A DNA stretch of 6,782 bases from Dialister sp. Lineage in GTDB: Bacteria; Bacillota; Negativicutes; Veillonellales; Dialisteraceae. The stretch's first letter is position 1; the number at the start of each line of letters is the position of its first letter. Of the stretch, positions 5,488-6,782 are shown piece by piece. The notes beneath the pieces are model-generated. The model had not been told where the DNA came from, made no database searches, and saw only the letters and a program-made list of their open reading frames with translations. Location: positions 1 through 6,782 of the forward strand of contig JAIJLI010000114.1 of NCBI GenBank assembly GCA_022722495.1, read 5' to 3'. Both the position numbers and the translations under genes were made by a program.

Positions 5488-5493
5488 CAAAGA

Positions 5494-6708
5494 ATGACTA
5501 TCACACTCAATATGTATCAAACGCTGGCTGCCGCTGTGGCAGTCTTTTTTCTTGGCGGATTTTTGAAGGGGAAGATCCCCCTCTTTCGCAAGTACTGCAT
5601 CCCCGCGCCGGTCATCGGCGGGACGATCTTCTCCATCGTGAACTGTATCCTCTACACAGAGGGGATATGGAACTACAGCCAGGACACCGTCATGCAGAAC
5701 TGGTGCATGATGCTCTTCTTCACGAGTATCGGCTACATGGCGAGCCTGCGGCTGATCCTGCGGGGCGGCTATCTCGTCTTCAAAATGGGCATCATGGTCG
5801 CGATCCTCATCCTCCTGCAAAACCTCATCGGGATCTCCATGGCCCATGTATTCAGCCTGCCCTCGTTGATGGGGCTCGCGGACGGCTCGATCCCGCTGGT
5901 CGGAGGGCATGGGACAGCCGGCTCCTTCGGCCCGGTACTGGAAGAGATGGGGCTCATGAATGGTACCACCATCGCCTTTGCGGCTGCCACCTTCGGTCTT
6001 GTCTCCGGCAGCTTCATCGGCGGCCCGATCGGCGAGCTGCTGGTGCGCCGCTTCTCACTGATCTCCCATGAAACAGACAATGCGGCAGAAGAGACCGGCG
6101 AGAGACCGGCGGCGCTGCACCCCAAGGACGCCGCGGCGGCTTACCTCAATATGGATCACTTCATGTACGCTTTCGGGCAGCTGCTCCTTGCCATGGGTAT
6201 CGGCACCTATGTGAGCGCCTTCTTCAGCAGCATCGGCCTTGTCTTCCCCGGATACATCGGCGGCATGATCGTCGCTGCCATCATCCGCAATGTATCGGAG
6301 ATCACGGAGTGGTACGGCTCTTACCAGCAGGAATGTGAAGTCTTGGGCGGCATGTGCCTCAATATCTTTCTCTCCTGTGCCCTGATGAGTCTCAAGCTCT
6401 GGCAGCTCGCCTCGCTCGCTGTACCGCTCACGCTGACGCTTCTCATCCAAGTCGCCTTGATCGGTGCTTTCGCCTACTTCATCATCTTCCGCGTCATGGG
6501 AGGCGACTATGAAGCAGCCGTCATGGCTGCCGGCACCTGCGGCTTCGGCCTCGGCGCGACGCCGAATGCCATCGCAAACATGAATGCGATGTGTGAACGC
6601 TACGGCTCTGCGCACACAGCCTACTTCGTCATCCCGCTCATCGGAGCCTTTGTCGTCGATTTCCTCAATGCATCCATTCTGATGGTATTCATGAATTTGC
6701 TGAAATAA
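5494..6708 (+). CDS. gltS: Sodium/glutamate symporter (ESS family)
   Basis: A 404-residue inner-membrane carrier (E. coli GltS has 401) that imports glutamate with sodium. It has two homologous hydrophobic halves joined by a hydrophilic loop at about 191-215. Diagnostic sequences are GGHGT at 137-141 with a following ATFGLVSGSFIGGP at 165-178, and CGFGLGATPNAIANM at 349-363, nearly identical to E. coli (CGFGLGATPTAIANM). These two Gly-rich stretches form the reentrant pore loops in the family model. Other matches are LMSLKLWQLASLA and the final VDFLNA. Transcription comes from the consensus promoter at 5431-5459. The stop codon is followed without a gap by a heptad array. It likely supplies glutamate, and the divergent Lrp-type gene is a plausible regulator. 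Confidence 0.94.
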   Translation: MTITLNMYQTLAAAVAVFFLGGFLKGKIPLFRKYCIPAPVIGGTIFSIVNCILYTEGIWNYSQDTVMQNWCMMLFFTSIGYMASLRLILRGGYLVFKMGIMVAILILLQNLIGISMAHVFSLPSLMGLADGSIPLVGGHGTAGSFGPVLEEMGLMNGTTIAFAAATFGLVSGSFIGGPIGELLVRRFSLISHETDNAAEETGERPAALHPKDAAAAYLNMDHFMYAFGQLLLAMGIGTYVSAFFSSIGLVFPGYIGGMIVAAIIRNVSEITEWYGSYQQECEVLGGMCLNIFLSCALMSLKLWQLASLAVPLTLTLLIQVALIGAFAYFIIFRVMGGDYEAAVMAAGTCGFGLGATPNAIANMNAMCERYGSAHTAYFVIPLIGAFVVDFLNASILMVFMNLLK

Positions 6709-6782
6709 GTGACTGGTGACTGGTGACTGGTGACTGGTGACTGGTGACTAGGGACTGGTGACTAGGGACTAGGGATTAGGGA
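6709..6782 (+). repeat. Heptanucleotide tandem array after gltS, runs off the window
   Basis: Directly after the TAA come ten full 7-mers plus a partial one: GTGACTG five times (6709-6743), then GTGACTA, GGGACTG, GTGACTA, GGGACTA, GGGATTA and GGGA. The array continues past the end. Units drift from GTGACTG to GGGATTA with distance from the gene. The repeat includes TGA and TAG so that all frames are soon stopped. No terminator hairpin for gltS is visible before the window ends. Confidence 0.9.

Noticed and set aside
6055..6615. Minus-strand open frame of 186 codons antisense to gltS
   Set aside because: It is a shadow frame. The opposite strand encodes the conserved C-terminal half of GltS.
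6709..6782. CRISPR array
   Set aside because: Units are only 7 bp, contiguous and without spacers, and no cas gene is nearby.

Overview
The window looks like ordinary chromosomal DNA from a GC-moderate anaerobic Firmicute. Negativicutes (the Selenomonas / Megasphaera / Dialister relatives) is my best guess. It rests on the fermentative gene content (a DcuC-type C4-dicarboxylate carrier), strong AGGAGG-type ribosome binding sites, GC-rich genes separated by AT-rich gaps, and intergenic heptanucleotide arrays. No database search supports the assignment.

Layout. Positions 1-397 hold no confident gene. They carry GC-rich palindromes, two hairpins with U-tracts on the minus strand, a short Phe-rich reading frame that could be a leader peptide, and the AT-rich leader of the first gene. 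A dcuC-like carrier follows at 401-1792 (+). It converges on a minus-strand series across a 19-bp bidirectional terminator (1868-1909). Read in transcription order, the series is an Lrp/AsnC regulator (5307-4858), a membrane M50 zinc metalloprotease (4661-4032), a TRIC/UPF0126 membrane protein (3797-3135) and an M20 peptidase T-like enzyme (3078-1957). The regulator is divergent from a gltS sodium/glutamate symporter (5494-6708, +), which has a perfect-consensus TTGACA-17-TATAAT promoter.

Functional reading. The genes fit amino-acid, peptide and dicarboxylate economy: glutamate uptake, an amino-acid-responsive type regulator beside it, a cytosolic peptidase and a C4-dicarboxylate carrier. Only the lrp-gltS divergence suggests direct regulatory linkage, and that is inference. 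No defence, CRISPR, phage or transposase genes are present.

The unexplained material is between genes. (1) Heptanucleotide arrays, mostly GTGACTR units, follow the stop codons of four genes in the sense orientation of each gene. (2) A related ~180-bp element fills both lrp-M50 and M50-TRIC gaps, with a shared 20-mer, a hairpin and its own internal triple heptad. These repeats are the best candidate for something undescribed; nothing here shows a function for them.
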